Assembly: GCA_963974055.1 (NCBI GenBank)
Contig: CAXBCP010000001.1
Span: forward strand, 62,001-126,000
Reading direction: 5' to 3'
DNA: 64,000 bases
Origin: CAXBCP01 sp963974055
GTDB taxonomy: Bacteria; Pseudomonadota; Alphaproteobacteria; MPNO01; UBA830
The translations under genes were made by a program, and so were the position numbers. The notes under the pieces were generated by a model. It saw only the letters and a program-made list of their open reading frames with translations, was not told the origin of the DNA and did not search any database. Shown here one piece after another: positions 26,166 to 34,385 of this stretch (positions are counted from its first letter, which is position 1; each line of letters opens with the position of its first letter).

Positions 26166-27449
26166 CTAAAGCTGCCAGCGGCGATAGGTGTCCGGCAGGT
26201 CGAGGCCGCGCCACATGCCCTTAACATCCGCGATCACGCCGTTTTCCACCGCGAGTCTGGCAAAATCCGCGGCGCCGTAGGCGGCATAGTCGTCATGCGA
26301 TACCGCGCCGACGACGCAGTGATATCCGCTTGCGCCGTCCAGCGACGGCAACAGGTCCACATTGTATTCGTGCTTGGCTTCGTCCGCGTCGGCGAAGCTG
26401 TCATGCACGTCGACGACAAAGCCGCGCCCCGATAGCGCGTTGATGATATCGATGACCCGGGAATTCCGGAGGTCGGGCACGTTCTCCTTGAATGTCAGGC
26501 CGAGGATCAGGACACGCGCGCCGGCGCCCCGGCCCTGCTGCGCCAGCGCCGAGGCGATGCAGTCGGCGACATAGGGGCCCATTGCATCGTTGATCCGGCG
26601 TCCGGCAAGCACGATTTCCGGGTGATGGCCGACCGCGACGGCGGCATGGGCGAGATAGAACGGATCGACGCCGATGCAGTGACCGCCGACCAGGCCGGGC
26701 CGGAAGTTCAGGAAGTTCCATTTCGTGCCGGCCGCCTCGAGAACGTCGTGGATCGAAATGCCCATCTTGTGGAAGATCGTCGCGACTTCGTTGACGAAGG
26801 CGATATTGATGTCGCGCTGGGCGTTCTCGATTACCTTGGCGGCCTCGGCGGTCCTGATGTCCGCCGCGGGAAAGACGCCGCCCGACGTGACGGCGCCGTA
26901 CATTTCGCACAGGATCTCGGCGACGGCGGGGGTCTGGCCGGCGACGACCTTGGTGATCTTGTCGACCGTGTGTTCGCGGTCGCCGGGATTGATCCGTTCC
27001 GGCGAATAGCCGAGGAAAAACTCTTCGCCGCATTTCAGCCCCGATGCGGATTCGAGGATCGGCCCGCAGACGTCTTCGGTCACGCCGGGATAGACGGTGC
27101 TTTCGTATACGACGATTGCGCCCTTGGACATGACCTCGCCGACCATCTTGCTGGCGCCGCGGACGGCGCCCAGATCGGGCTGGTTGTTGGCGCCGACGGG
27201 TGTCGGGACGGTGACGATGTAAATATCCGCGTCCCGGATATCGGCGGTATCGGCGGAATAAACCAGCGTGCTGGCCTTCAGGCGGTCGGTTTCGACTTCG
27301 CGGGTTCGGTCTTCGCCGCTTTCAAGCTCCTGTACGCGGTCGGAATCGATATCGAATCCGGTGACTTCGAAACTGCGGGCAAGGGCAACCGCGAGAGGCA
27401 GGCCGACATAGCCAAGCCCGACGACAACGATTTTACTGTTCTTTTTCAT
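26166..27449 (-). CDS. tviB: UDP-N-acetylhexosamine dehydrogenase (TviB/WbpO-like)
   Basis: A 427-residue nucleotide-sugar 6-dehydrogenase that would oxidise UDP-GlcNAc or UDP-GalNAc to the uronic acid. The Rossmann motif is VVVGLGYVGLPLAVALA, the middle domain has ENAQRDINIAFVNE, and the catalytic cysteine is in GGHCIGVDPFYLAH; the C-terminal domain starts around VLILGLTFKENVPDLRNS. These sequence details fit the Vi-antigen TviB branch better than UDP-glucose dehydrogenase. The start at 27449 matches the MKKNSKIVVVGLG opening. It is divergent from the regulator gene and shares the region with the operator array. Confidence 0.92.
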   Translation of the reverse strand: MKKNSKIVVVGLGYVGLPLAVALARSFEVTGFDIDSDRVQELESGEDRTREVETDRLKASTLVYSADTADIRDADIYIVTVPTPVGANNQPDLGAVRGASKMVGEVMSKGAIVVYESTVYPGVTEDVCGPILESASGLKCGEEFFLGYSPERINPGDREHTVDKITKVVAGQTPAVAEILCEMYGAVTSGGVFPAADIRTAEAAKVIENAQRDINIAFVNEVATIFHKMGISIHDVLEAAGTKWNFLNFRPGLVGGHCIGVDPFYLAHAAVAVGHHPEIVLAGRRINDAMGPYVADCIASALAQQGRGAGARVLILGLTFKENVPDLRNSRVIDIINALSGRGFVVDVHDSFADADEAKHEYNVDLLPSLDGASGYHCVVGAVSHDDYAAYGAADFARLAVENGVIADVKGMWRGLDLPDTYRRWQL

Positions 27450-27627
27450 GGGAATCCGACCATTCAAGACCGGCGTTCGTGTACGTTGATTGGTGCAATC
27501 TGTCAACAAATGCGAGGGGCGCCGCCGCTACTCCTTGTGATTCACGTGATGAACGCCTTCTGCCGAATCAATTTGTATGACATGCTAAGCTGGTGTGTGA
27601 CGGTCGCTTTCGCCGTTAATTCCCTGC

Positions 27628-27657
27628 TTGACGTTCACTAAGTGAACATCCTATTGT
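27628..27657 (+). promoter_or_regulatory. Candidate promoter of the glycan-island regulator
   Basis: TTGACG (27628-27633) and TATTGT (27652-27657) are separated by 18 bases. The first palindromic operator (27633-27647) fills the spacer, and the second (27656-27670) overlaps the end of the -10. The start codon of the regulator lies about 95 bases downstream. Binding here would block RNA polymerase, so autorepression is the simplest reading. Confidence 0.5.
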
Positions 27658-27693
27658 TCGTCCGGTGAACGCGTAGTTGTTCATTTCGTGAAC
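27633..27693. promoter_or_regulatory. Three-site operator array, GTTCA-N5-TGAAC, 23-bp period
   Basis: Three 15-bp dyads lie at 27633-27647 (GTTCACTAAGTGAAC, nearly fully palindromic), 27656-27670 (GTTCGTCCGGTGAAC, one mismatch in the left arm) and 27679-27693 (GTTCATTTCGTGAAC). Their starts are exactly 23 bases apart. The arms fit a dimeric winged-helix protein. They lie between the divergent tviB-like gene and the MarR-EPS-like regulator gene, so the regulator itself is the prime candidate ligand. Confidence 0.75.
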
Positions 27694-27752
27694 GACGGGT
27701 GGCGCAGGGCGGACACTGGTTTCCTCGGGGCTTCTTGGCAGAATCCGTATTT

Positions 27753-28409
27753 ATGGCGAACGGCAGCAGCAAAACCGGCGATAACGATCCGAACGTCATC
27801 ACGCTTGGCGTCCTCAGTGCGATCGAGGAGGATGAGCGGGCTACGCAGCGGGCGATTTCCCAGGAACTTGGAATCGCGCTCGGGCTGGCGAACGCCTATC
27901 TGAAGCGCTGTGTGAAAAAGGGTTTCGTCAAGGTCCAGCATATTCCCGCGAACCGCTACGCCTACTACCTGACCCCGCAGGGCTTTGCAGAGAAAAGCCG
28001 GCTGACGGCGGATTATCTGGCGATATCCTTCAATTTCTTTCGTTCATCCCGTGAACAGTGTGCAGCATTGATGGAGATTTGCGAGGAGCGGCGCTGGACC
28101 CGCGTTGCGCTTGCCGGGTGCGGCGATCTGGCCGAGATTTTCACCCTGTGCCGCAGCGAGGAGTCCGGTGTTGAAATCGTCGGAATTATCGATACGTCGG
28201 CGGCCGGGGATGCTCCCGAAAGGTTCGCCGGGCTGCCGGTGGTCCGTCGTCTGACGGACCTCGCAAAGGTCCATGCGGTTGTCGTCACGGATATTCAGAA
28301 TGCACAGCGTGTCTTCGATGCCCTTGGCAAGGCGATCCCGCCTGAGCGGATTCTTGCCGCGCCGATGCTCAAGGTGTCGCGCACCCCACCGGTGCTGACC
28401 GATGACTGA
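27753..28409 (+). CDS. MarR-EPS-type winged-helix regulator with Rossmann-like sensor domain
   Basis: A 218-residue predicted transcription factor. The N-terminal third resembles the MarR family EPS-associated regulators: VITLGVLSAIEEDERATQRAISQELGIALG (helix-turn-helix), then VKKGFVKVQHIPANRYAYYLTPQGFAEKSRLTADYL (wing and linker). The C-terminal part looks like a nucleotide-binding fold (RVALAGCGDLAEIFTLC, then EIVGIIDTS and HAVVVTDIQNAQRVFDAL), similar in layout to Rex or to the N-terminal domain of NeuD/PglD-type proteins. ATG 27753 is chosen; the longer frame from 27699 runs close to the operators. It overlaps the RfaH-like gene by 8 bp. Confidence 0.8.
   Translation: MANGSSKTGDNDPNVITLGVLSAIEEDERATQRAISQELGIALGLANAYLKRCVKKGFVKVQHIPANRYAYYLTPQGFAEKSRLTADYLAISFNFFRSSREQCAALMEICEERRWTRVALAGCGDLAEIFTLCRSEESGVEIVGIIDTSAAGDAPERFAGLPVVRRLTDLAKVHAVVVTDIQNAQRVFDALGKAIPPERILAAPMLKVSRTPPVLTDD
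28042..28056. promoter_or_regulatory. Fourth GTTCA-N5-TGAAC site, inside the regulator gene
   Basis: GTTCATCCCGTGAAC matches the upstream operators in all arm positions, and differs from the third upstream site at two central positions only. It lies about 290 bases into the regulator coding sequence and encodes part of RSSREQ. It could be an auxiliary operator for looping or a roadblock site. Confidence 0.5.
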
Positions 28410-28962
28410 TCGCCTCGCTGCACGGTCTCCGGCACCGCCGGAACGGGAAGATGCGGTACCCGTGCGCTGGTATGTCGCGAAGACGCATACGAATGGCGAA
28501 CAAAAAGCGTTGTTCCATCTTCGCCGCCAAGGCTTCGACGTTTATCTGCCGCGCTACCTGCGTCGGGTCAGCCATGCGCGCCGCATCAGCTGGCAGCCGC
28601 GCCCGCTTTTTCCAACCTATATTTTCGTCGCGATGACCGGCCCGGACCAGCGGTGGCGGGCGATAAATTCGACGGTTGGCGTGGCGCACCTGATCTGCGA
28701 CGAGCGCGGACCCGTCCCGGTACCGGCGGGGATCGTCGCTACATTGCAGCATGAAGAGGACGACCGCGGCCTGATCATGACCGGTCGCAAAGTGCCGTTC
28801 AAAAAAGGCGCGGAAGTGCAGATCATATCCGGTGCCTTTGCGGAACATATCGGCCGCTTCGAAGGCGCGACCGACGATGAAAGGGTCATCATCCTGCTCG
28901 ATCTTCTCGGTCGGGAAGTGAGGACCAAAGTACAGCTGGACGCGATTACCGCACGCGTCTGA
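28402..28962 (+). CDS. RfaH/UpxY-like transcription antitermination factor (NusG paralogue)
   Basis: A 186-residue specialised NusG paralogue. The NGN domain covers about residues 20-118 (VRWYVAKTHTNGEQKALFHLRRQGFDVYLPRYLRR, then PRPLFPTYIFVAM). The KOW part begins at KKGAEVQIISGAFAEHIGRFEGATDDERVIILLDLLGREVRTKVQL. Such proteins ride on RNA polymerase and prevent early termination in long surface-polysaccharide operons. The gene overlaps the regulator by 8 bp and immediately precedes the pse genes, so it probably serves this island. Confidence 0.88.
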   Translation: MTDRLAARSPAPPEREDAVPVRWYVAKTHTNGEQKALFHLRRQGFDVYLPRYLRRVSHARRISWQPRPLFPTYIFVAMTGPDQRWRAINSTVGVAHLICDERGPVPVPAGIVATLQHEEDDRGLIMTGRKVPFKKGAEVQIISGAFAEHIGRFEGATDDERVIILLDLLGREVRTKVQLDAITARV

Positions 28963-29020
28963 CGCGCGCGGCCGGCATTTGGCTCGAATTATGTGGCCGG
29001 GGGAAGCGATTCACCCGGAC

Positions 29021-29031
29021 TGCGGTAGCAT
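29021..29031 (+). promoter_or_regulatory. ops-like element upstream of pseB
   Basis: TGCGGTAGCAT matches the enterobacterial ops core GGCGGTAGCGT at 9 of 11 positions. It lies in the 99-bp leader between the RfaH-like gene and pseB, the place where an antiterminator recruitment site is expected. The match is short and a similar string occurs by chance within pseC, so this is a suggestion only. Confidence 0.35.
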
Positions 29032-29061
29032 GGAGAAACCGGTGCAACAGAAAAGAAAACG

Positions 29062-30108
29062 ATGACAAACCCCGATATGATCCGGAATTTTGCCAATCCC
29101 GAGCCGAACCTCGCCGATTGTTCCGTCATGATTACGGGCGGAACGGGGAGCTTTGGCAAGGCTTTCGTCCGCAAGGTTTTGCGCGATTTTAACCCAAGAA
29201 AAGTGATTGTTTTCTCGCGGGATGAGCTGAAGCAGAGCGAGATGGCAAGATATTTCCCGCCTGAAAAATATCCGGCAATACGTTTTTTCATCGGAGATGT
29301 TCGCGATGAGAGCCGGCTCGAGCTTGCGATGCGGGATGTCGATTACGTTATTCACGCCGCGGCACTGAAACAGGTGCCTGCCGCCGAATATAATCCCATC
29401 GAATGTATCAACACGAACGTCATCGGCGCAGAAAACGTTGTCCGAGCATCCCTGCGGACCAACGTGAAAAAGGTAGTGGGATTGTCGACCGATAAAGCGG
29501 CTAACCCGATTAATCTCTATGGCGCTAGCAAACTTGCTGCTGACAAAATATTCGTTGCCGCCAACAATTTGAGCGGCGCCGACGGCGCTCGGTTCAGCGT
29601 CGTCCGCTACGGAAACGTGCTGGGCTCCCGCGGCAGCGTGGTGGAACTGTATCAGCGCCTGCAGCAGGAAGGGGTTTCGGCAATACCTGTCACGGACACG
29701 CGGATGACGCGTTTCTGGATCACCATCGAACAGGGTGTCGATTTCGTGTTGTCGAGCCTAGCGGCAATGTCAGGCGGCGAAACCTTCGTTCCGAAAATAC
29801 CCAGCATGAAAATTACCGACGTCGCTACAGCGCTCGCACCCGGATTGCCGCAGGAAATAGTTGGTATCCGACCTGGCGAAAAACTCCATGAACTCATGAT
29901 ATCTGCGGATGACGCGCGTCTGACCCGCGAATTTGACGACAGGTTTGTTATTTTGCCGGCATCCCTTGATGCGACTTTTCTCGATTCGACATTGGGCGCC
30001 GGGTGTGAGGTCGATGAGCGGTTTAACTATTCAAGCGATTCGAATTCCGAATGGTTGATGCCTGACGATCTTCTGGGAATGCTCGCCGCCACCGAACTCG
30101 TCGATTGA
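29062..30108 (+). CDS. pseB: UDP-N-acetylglucosamine 4,6-dehydratase (inverting)
   Basis: A 348-residue short-chain dehydrogenase-type enzyme that starts CMP-pseudaminic acid synthesis by converting UDP-GlcNAc to UDP-2-acetamido-2,6-dideoxy-L-arabino-hexos-4-ulose. Motifs are MITGGTGSFGKAFVRKVL (cofactor), IHAAALKQVPAAEYNPIECINTNVIGAENV and LSTDKAANPINLYGASKLAADK, which contains the active-site Asp, Lys and YxxxK. These are the PseB signature. The PLP aminotransferase gene pseC follows 10 bp downstream. Confidence 0.93.
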   Translation: MTNPDMIRNFANPEPNLADCSVMITGGTGSFGKAFVRKVLRDFNPRKVIVFSRDELKQSEMARYFPPEKYPAIRFFIGDVRDESRLELAMRDVDYVIHAAALKQVPAAEYNPIECINTNVIGAENVVRASLRTNVKKVVGLSTDKAANPINLYGASKLAADKIFVAANNLSGADGARFSVVRYGNVLGSRGSVVELYQRLQQEGVSAIPVTDTRMTRFWITIEQGVDFVLSSLAAMSGGETFVPKIPSMKITDVATALAPGLPQEIVGIRPGEKLHELMISADDARLTREFDDRFVILPASLDATFLDSTLGAGCEVDERFNYSSDSNSEWLMPDDLLGMLAATELVD

Positions 30109-30118
30109 CGCGATAGAC

Positions 30119-31309
30119 ATGAACATTCTTCCATATGGCCGTCAAAATATCGACGAAGACGATATCGACGCTGTCGTCCGGGTTCTGCGCGGAGATTGGC
30201 TTACGACGGGTCCGGCGGTTGAAGGCTTCGAGACGGCGCTGTGCGAAGCGACGTCCGCCGGACATGCGGTAGCCTGTTCGAGCGGCACGGCCGCACTCCA
30301 TATCGCGTTCGCTGCGGCGGGCGTCGGCCCGGGCGACAAAGTGATCGTACCGTCGGTGACGTTCGCTGCCTCCGCTAATGCGGCATTTTACGTAGGGGCA
30401 ACGCCTATAATCGCCGACGTTGATGCCGAGACCGGGTTGCTGACGCCGGATGGTTTGTCAGAGGCTTTCGACCGATCGGGAGGCGCCGCCGCGGTCGTTC
30501 CGGTGCATCTCGCGGGCCAAGTGTGCGACATGCCGGGTCTCTCGGCGATCGCTCGTCGCGAGGGCATGAAGGTTATCGAAGATGCCTGTCACGCGATTGG
30601 CGGCACCATTGACGAAGGCGACGGCGTCAGTGCCGTCGGCGCCTGTGCATATTCGGATGCCGCAGCGTTTTCATTTCATCCGGTCAAGACCGTTGCGATG
30701 GGCGAAGGCGGTGCTGTGACGACTAATGACGAAACGATGGCTGGCGTTATGCGGCGATTACGAAGTCATGGAATACGCCGTGAACCGGACGGTTTTATCA
30801 ATACGGCCCTGGCGACTGATGGGGGAAAGACAAACCCGTGGTATTACGAGATCGGCGAACTCGGATTTAATTACCGCGCCAGCGATATTCATTGCGCCCT
30901 TGGCCTTAGCCAGATGAAGAAGCTGGACCGCTCGGTGGCCCGTCGGGCCGAGCTGGTGGAAATCTATCTCGATCTCCTCGCGCCCCTCGCGCCGGTTGTG
31001 CGGCCTCTTGGGCGGCGAGGCGGCGGGCGTACGGCCTGGCATCTGTTTGTTGCCAGGATAGATTTTGCCGCCGCCGGAATCTCGCGCGGCGATCTGATGC
31101 GGGCGCTCCGCGAATGCGGTGTCGGTAGCCAGGTGCACTACATACCTCTGCATTTAATGCCAGCCTTCCAAACAGGTGCCGCCGAGGCCGCGTTCCCTGG
31201 CGCGATGAATTATTATGAAAAATGTCTGTCGCTGCCGCTTTATGTCGGGATGACGGATGAGGATGTTGAAAACGTCGTTCGTTCGCTTGCAGCGGCACTG
31301 AACATCTAG
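30119..31309 (+). CDS. pseC: UDP-4-amino-4,6-dideoxy-N-acetyl-beta-L-altrosamine transaminase
   Basis: A 396-residue DegT/DnrJ/EryC1 aminotransferase. Visible features are DIDAVVRVLRGDWLTTGPAVEGFE, VACSSGTAALHIA (PLP phosphate), VPSVTFAASANAAFYVGATP, EDACHAIGG and the PLP-lysine motif FHPVKTVAMGEGGAVTTND. It would aminate the PseB product at C4. The order pseB-pseC and close spacing are typical. No PseH acetyltransferase gene follows at the usual position. Confidence 0.93.
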   Translation: MNILPYGRQNIDEDDIDAVVRVLRGDWLTTGPAVEGFETALCEATSAGHAVACSSGTAALHIAFAAAGVGPGDKVIVPSVTFAASANAAFYVGATPIIADVDAETGLLTPDGLSEAFDRSGGAAAVVPVHLAGQVCDMPGLSAIARREGMKVIEDACHAIGGTIDEGDGVSAVGACAYSDAAAFSFHPVKTVAMGEGGAVTTNDETMAGVMRRLRSHGIRREPDGFINTALATDGGKTNPWYYEIGELGFNYRASDIHCALGLSQMKKLDRSVARRAELVEIYLDLLAPLAPVVRPLGRRGGGRTAWHLFVARIDFAAAGISRGDLMRALRECGVGSQVHYIPLHLMPAFQTGAAEAAFPGAMNYYEKCLSLPLYVGMTDEDVENVVRSLAAALNI

Positions 31310-31421
31310 CCGGGCGGGCACTCTTCATCTTTCCACAGGCCTCTATCGAAACGAACCGGACCATGGCGGTGCTGCGGATTGAAGTGAATGGCGAAGGTTT
31401 GTTTCTTGACCGGATGCTGAG

Positions 31422-33173
31422 GTGACCAGGAAAGCTGATGCGGTCGCGTCGACAGGGGCGAATCCCGCTGCCATGCCGGGTTCCAGGCTTCACCTTGTAA
31501 GGTCGGACGATATAATAGATTCGGAGCGCGATATCGTTTTCGATGTCGGCATTCAGTTGGAACAGGGGCGCACATTCGCGGTGCCGGTGCCCGACCCCTA
31601 TCCCGACGATGCTTCGCTGGAGGAGGCCCGCAAGAACGTCACCGACCTGGTGAACGCCTCGACCGATGATTGGGCGCATCGCCTCAATGACCGCCATAAC
31701 CGGACCTGGTCGGCAGATTTTTGGCGGATGCTTATCCTGCCGTGGCAATGTGAAATGATCCAGCGTGTGCATGCCCGCTGGATCGCACTCGAAAAAATCG
31801 CAGCATCAGCACCGGCGGCGGGAAGCATTCAGGTCCGAACGCTGGTGGGGATCAATCGCTGGCCATTCGACTGCCTGCAGTCGTTTCAGACCAGCCTGAT
31901 CCGCGATCCCACATTCAATTGGTGGATCGATTCGACGTTGCTTGCGGCGATGGCCGACCCAGCCTTCGTGTGCGAAGAAACCGAATGGGATACAGCCACT
32001 CCATTGCCTTTGCCGGTTGCCAGATCGGCACCTATCGGGCGGGGGCGGCGATTGAAACTTCGGCTCGGTCACACCGATATTATCGGTACGCGGTTCGGCG
32101 GACTGCTGCTGGCGCTTTATGCAAATCTATTGCCACGGCGTGGCGGTTCCAGGCCGATGCAGCCGGCGGTGGAAGGCGGCTGGGAAGAGCGTTTCGCCCC
32201 ACGCATGTTGGAGGCGCTGAACGTTATCCTTATGGCGACCGTTCCGCGGACCTATTGGGAGGATTTCGAAAAGCTGGAAGCGGTTGGCGAAACCTTTCGG
32301 TACCGTACCGGGCGGCTTCGTGTCGGTACGATCGATTACTGGAATGATCAGGAAAAAATAGTTGCGGCGTTTGCCCGGGAAGCGGGAGAAAAGTTTGTTA
32401 TCGCCCAGCATGGCGGGTTCTACGGACAAATGCGGTACAATGTGCTGGCGACGGAGGGGGAATATCGCTATGGCCGCTTCTTTACTTGGGGTTTCGACGT
32501 CCACGACGACTACGACAGTCAGCTTGTGGCGGTGCCCTCTCCGTATCTTACCCGGTTTTCCGACCGGCATTCAGGCAAGGGCGACGGTCTGATCCTGGTC
32601 GGCGATCCGATCCGGTTCGGTATCACCCGTATCGCACCCAAACCCCGGAATGCACAATGGCTGTCCTATTGCGACGACACGGTACAATATCTGGACCGTA
32701 TCGATCCGGCACCCCGGACCGATACGTTGTTCCGGCCCTACGTCAATACCGCAACTGATATCACCGACGAATATGTGGCTGCCCGGTTTCCCGAAATAGG
32801 GCGCGTGACAGGCGACCTGCATACGCGGATGCTTGGTTGTCGTTTGTTGACGCTGTGTAGCCCCAACACGACGATGATCGTCGCAATGGCGGCGAATGTG
32901 CCCATGGTCGCATTCTGGCGTCCCGAATTTTTTTCACTCAGCGCGACGGCGCTACCCTATTTCAACCGCCTGCGGGACGTGGGAATTCTCCACGATTCTC
33001 CGTTGGCCGCCGCGGCCAAGACAAACGAAATATGGGAGAATCCGGACGAATGGTGGCGTCATCCCGACCGCCAGGCGGCGCGACACGAATGGGTGAACAG
33101 GTTTGCAAGGACGCACCGGTTCTGGTGGGTCTGGTGGATGAAAGAACTTTGGCGCGCCGCACGAGAAAATTAA
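31422..33173 (+). CDS. LIC12162-type putative surface-glycan transferase
   Basis: A 583-residue protein resembling the LIC12162 family of putative transferases found in O-antigen clusters. Supporting stretches are NDRHNRTWSADFWRMLILPWQ near the N-terminus, FVIAQHGGFYGQMRYNVLATEGEYRYGRFFTWGF in the middle (donor-site-like in GT-B relatives) and CSPNTTMIVAMAANVPMVAFWRPEFF near the end. The start is uncertain: GTG at 31422 is the first possibility, and ATG at 31473 is an alternative. The GT-B-like tail suggests that it transfers a sugar of this island, perhaps the PseG/PseF product. Confidence 0.75.
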   Translation: MTRKADAVASTGANPAAMPGSRLHLVRSDDIIDSERDIVFDVGIQLEQGRTFAVPVPDPYPDDASLEEARKNVTDLVNASTDDWAHRLNDRHNRTWSADFWRMLILPWQCEMIQRVHARWIALEKIAASAPAAGSIQVRTLVGINRWPFDCLQSFQTSLIRDPTFNWWIDSTLLAAMADPAFVCEETEWDTATPLPLPVARSAPIGRGRRLKLRLGHTDIIGTRFGGLLLALYANLLPRRGGSRPMQPAVEGGWEERFAPRMLEALNVILMATVPRTYWEDFEKLEAVGETFRYRTGRLRVGTIDYWNDQEKIVAAFAREAGEKFVIAQHGGFYGQMRYNVLATEGEYRYGRFFTWGFDVHDDYDSQLVAVPSPYLTRFSDRHSGKGDGLILVGDPIRFGITRIAPKPRNAQWLSYCDDTVQYLDRIDPAPRTDTLFRPYVNTATDITDEYVAARFPEIGRVTGDLHTRMLGCRLLTLCSPNTTMIVAMAANVPMVAFWRPEFFSLSATALPYFNRLRDVGILHDSPLAAAAKTNEIWENPDEWWRHPDRQAARHEWVNRFARTHRFWWVWWMKELWRAAREN

Positions 33174-33188
33174 CGCCGGAACAACCGT

Positions 33189-34385
33189 TTGGTTGAGCGC
33201 GATACACATTACGATTCAGTGGTGATCGGCGCCAGTCCAACGGGCTTGTTCGAGGCCGCCGCACTTGCGGAAACCGGCGCGAAAGTTCTCGTAGTCGACC
33301 AGAGTGACCGTTTGGGCGGGGCCTGGACGACGCTCGATCTCCCGGGCGTTGGAACGGTGGAATGCGGTTCTCACTATCTGATCGACCTGCCGAACGTTTA
33401 TTCATTTCTCGAAGAGGTGCTCGACATTCGACTCGTGCTTCTCGATCCACCACCGCAATACATCTTACCACGCCGTGTCGCGTCTCGGCTTTGTGTCGAC
33501 TTTACCCAACGCTGGGGCGGCAAGATTTCGCCGCGCGTACATAGGGGCGAGGTCTCGGTGCGGTCGTTCCGGAATCTGGCAAGTCCGTATTACCGTTATG
33601 TTCGTCATCTTCTCGGGATGGATGGTCCGCCGCGGCGGCCGCTCAAATATATTGTCGGGGGAACATCAGCCCTGGTCGGTGCGCTTGAACGTTTTGTCGA
33701 GCAGGGTGGCTTCGATATTGAACTCGGCAAACGGCTGGAAGATATTGATCTGTCAGTTCTGGAAAAGACCGTCCGGTGCCGCGTTGGCAACCGTGTAATT
33801 ACCGCCGGCGAACTGGTTATTTCAAGCTGTACGTCTATGCCAAGCATTCTGATCGACGGCAAATTCGTGGACATCCCCGGAGATATAATACCGAGCGTCC
33901 AGCTGCATATGATGGTGGACGGTGCGGCGCAGCGACGGCTGACATTCGTGCAGTTCTCGGGATCGGATCACGCAATTCTGGCAAGCGATCTGACAGATTC
34001 CTGTACACCGCCACTGGTACCTGCGGACCGTCGGCTGCTGAGCGCATACGTACGCACCGATGTGCCGCACGACACGGCGACCGCACAGGCGATCTTGGAC
34101 GATTTCAAGCGGGCGGGGCTTCTCGAACGCGAAGCTCGGCTGTGTTTCGAAAACTGGTCCCGTTTCGATCTGCCGCAACGCTCGCCGGAGGAACTGGCGC
34201 ATATTGAGAAGCTCGGTGGTGGTTTATTCCGTACGTTGTTCACACATAGTTTTTCGATGGCGATTTCTCGCAATGCTCCCCGGTGGACGCCGTTTCTTAA
34301 ACAGCGTGCTGCAAAATTCCGGAACCCGGGCGATGCGTCGGGACAGGCTATTGCTGCCCAAGACGCGCAATATAATAGGGTGTAA
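33189..34385 (+). CDS. FAD/NAD(P)-binding oxidoreductase-like protein
   Basis: A 398-residue protein that begins as a flavin-dependent amine oxidase or UDP-galactopyranose-mutase-like enzyme: VVIGASPTGLFEAAALAETGAKVLVVDQSDRLGGAWTT, with the acidic residue at the end of strand 2 and the GG pair. The dinucleotide motif is GASPTG, so the second glycine of GxGxxG is replaced by serine. The likely start is TTG at 33189. The gene end overlaps the convergent FemAB-like gene by 38 bp. The role is unknown; a sugar- or nucleotide-sugar oxidoreductase is possible. Confidence 0.72.
   Translation: MVERDTHYDSVVIGASPTGLFEAAALAETGAKVLVVDQSDRLGGAWTTLDLPGVGTVECGSHYLIDLPNVYSFLEEVLDIRLVLLDPPPQYILPRRVASRLCVDFTQRWGGKISPRVHRGEVSVRSFRNLASPYYRYVRHLLGMDGPPRRPLKYIVGGTSALVGALERFVEQGGFDIELGKRLEDIDLSVLEKTVRCRVGNRVITAGELVISSCTSMPSILIDGKFVDIPGDIIPSVQLHMMVDGAAQRRLTFVQFSGSDHAILASDLTDSCTPPLVPADRRLLSAYVRTDVPHDTATAQAILDDFKRAGLLEREARLCFENWSRFDLPQRSPEELAHIEKLGGGLFRTLFTHSFSMAISRNAPRWTPFLKQRAAKFRNPGDASGQAIAAQDAQYNRV

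Noticed and set aside
30266..30277. Another ops-like string (GCGGTAGCCT) within pseC
   Set aside because: It lies in coding sequence and matches less well; it shows that such short strings occur by chance here.
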